A stretch of 6,503 nucleotides of DNA. Origin: JBGPLH01 sp041486365 [NCBI: Thermodesulfobacteriota bacterium]. GTDB taxonomy: Bacteria; JAUYMQ01. The stretch is from contig JBGPLH010000190.1 of the NCBI GenBank assembly GCA_041486365.1, positions 1 to 6,503 of the forward strand, written 5' to 3'. The notes below the pieces were generated by a model. That model made no database searches and was not told where the DNA came from. It saw only the letters and a list, made by a program, of their open reading frames with translations. Positions 5,671 through 6,503 of this stretch are shown piece after piece. The translations under genes were made by a program, and so were the position numbers. Every line of letters starts with the position of its first letter. The first letter of the stretch is position 1.

Positions 5671-6503
5671 GGCGTCCCGGGAGAGACGAGCGCGCGAAGG
5701 CGTGCCTCCAGGCGGGCCGAGAGCGTGTTCCAGGAGAACGAGAGGGCGTTCTTGCGGGCCGCCTCTCCCATCGCGCGCCGGCGGGAATCGTCCCGCAGGA
5801 GCTCCACGGCGCAGGCCGCGAGCCGCTCGATGTCCCCCGCCGGCGCGAGGAGCCCCGTCACGCCGTCGGTCACGACCTCCGGGATGCTCTGCGAATCGAA
5901 TGCGACCGAGGGCGTTCCGCAGGCCGCCGCCTCCACGAAGGTCATCCCGAAGGTCTCGTCGCGCGCGCCCGAGATGAAGAGATCCGCCGTCGCGTAGAGG
6001 GACGGGACGATCTCGCCGTACACGTCCCGGAACAGGAACGCGCTCCCGGCGAGGCCTTCCTCCGCGACGTAGGCCCGGAGGCGCTTCACGTAGGCAGGGC
6101 TCTCGTGGCGGGCGAAGCACAGGAGCGTGGCCTCCGGGATCTCGCTCCGGATGATCCGGAAGGCCCGCAGGAGATCCAGAGCCCCCTTGTGCTCCGTGTA
6201 ACGGCCGATGTGCAGGAGCAGCGGCGCTTTCCCGCGGAGCGCGGGGACGCGGCGCGACGGGTGGAAGAGCTCCGCGTCGACGCCGTTGGGGAGGACCTCC
6301 GAGCGAACCCCCACGGCCGAAAGCTCCTCCGCGCAGTACGCGCTCACCGAGAGGACGAGATCCGCGTCCCGCACATGGCGGTGAATCGTGGCGCGGTTGC
6401 GGATCCGGGCCTCCCGCGCGGCCCCCTCGTAGTGCTCCGGGTTCGCCACGCCGTGGTAGGTGTAGACGACCTTGTATCGCCGCCGGCCGCGGCCGTGGAG
6501 GGC
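5667..6503 (-). CDS. GT4-type glycosyltransferase, N-terminus cut by window edge
   Basis: 278 residues are visible, and the frame stays open to the right edge (ALHGRG...YKVVYTYHGVANPEHY), so the true start lies outside; the GTG at 6449 falls inside the conserved 'YTYHGV' strand and is unlikely to be the start. Roughly 90-100 N-terminal residues are missing compared with a normal GT4 enzyme. Visible motifs, counted from the edge, are SVSAYCAEEL (72-81), LPNGVDAELFHP (91-102) before the donor domain, LLHIGRYTEHKGALDLLRAF (116-135) with the Arg and Lys that usually contact the donor phosphates, and EX7E in DETFGMTFVEAAACGTPSVAFD, where the two Glu are 8 positions apart. It is a cytoplasmic sugar transferase for a glycan chain. 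Its stop overlaps the next gene's ATG by 4 nt (ATGA), so the two glycosyltransferases are co-transcribed and probably work on the same product in successive steps. Confidence 0.93.
   Translation of the reverse strand, partial: ALHGRGRRRYKVVYTYHGVANPEHYEGAAREARIRNRATIHRHVRDADLVLSVSAYCAEELSAVGVRSEVLPNGVDAELFHPSRRVPALRGKAPLLLHIGRYTEHKGALDLLRAFRIIRSEIPEATLLCFARHESPAYVKRLRAYVAEEGLAGSAFLFRDVYGEIVPSLYATADLFISGARDETFGMTFVEAAACGTPSVAFDSQSIPEVVTDGVTGLLAPAGDIERLAACAVELLRDDSRRRAMGEAARKNALSFSWNTLSARLEARLRALVSPGTP

Noticed and set aside
5161-5997. Plus-strand 278-codon frame opposite both glycosyltransferases
   Set aside because: It spans the junction of two real genes in antisense and has no domain-like sequence.
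5671-6120. Upstream extension of the 371-residue glycosyltransferase frame
   Set aside because: This part overlaps the preceding glycosyltransferase out of frame and encodes Arg/Gly-rich low-complexity sequence. The GT4 N-terminus MKIGVV starts exactly at the ATGA overlap.

Overview
The window is very GC-rich (G or C at nearly every third codon position), with tightly packed genes and no phage, IS, CRISPR, tRNA or rRNA signal. The protein families point to an uncultured high-GC Gram-negative-type lineage: a V4R/DUF2378-like sensor of the kind known from Myxococcota, and an AlkP-superfamily protein ending in a YSEEEQ...LGYFD tail that I associate with deep-branching groups such as Eisenbacteria or Myxococcota. 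That placement is inference only. The content is that of a surface-polysaccharide or glycan locus.

Layout from left to right. (a) 1-966, minus: a polysaccharide-deacetylase-like protein that starts at a GTG and runs off the left edge. (b) 1016-1942, minus: a SAM-dependent methyltransferase with an N-terminal zinc ribbon, transcribed just ahead of (a). (c) 1943-2138: a divergent intergenic region with a short perfect palindrome and a leader that could fold over its own ribosome binding site. (d) 2139-2714, plus: the small V4R/DUF2378-like sensor, the only gene on this strand. (e) 2715-2749: a convergent junction with a GC hairpin. (f) 2750-4399, minus: a complete AlkP-superfamily phosphohydrolase/phosphodiesterase with no signal peptide. 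(g) 4400-4554: an intergenic region with a GC hairpin, a near-consensus sigma-70 promoter and a structured leader, all oriented toward (f). (h) 4555-5670 and 5667-6503, minus: two GT4-type glycosyltransferases sharing an ATGA overlap; the upstream one is cut by the right edge.

Transcription therefore runs as three leftward units (glycosyltransferase pair; phosphohydrolase, probably from its own promoter; methyltransferase plus deacetylase-like gene) and one rightward single-gene unit. A reasonable reading is that the glycosyltransferases build a glycan, the methyltransferase and deacetylase-like protein modify it or its precursors, and the cytoplasmic phosphohydrolase acts on a phosphorylated intermediate. 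The small sensor may respond to a ligand, but nothing in the sequence shows which one. I see no clearly new system. The points most worth a second look are the sensor with its leader, the unusual catalytic motifs of the deacetylase-like protein, and the AT-rich promoter in front of the phosphohydrolase.
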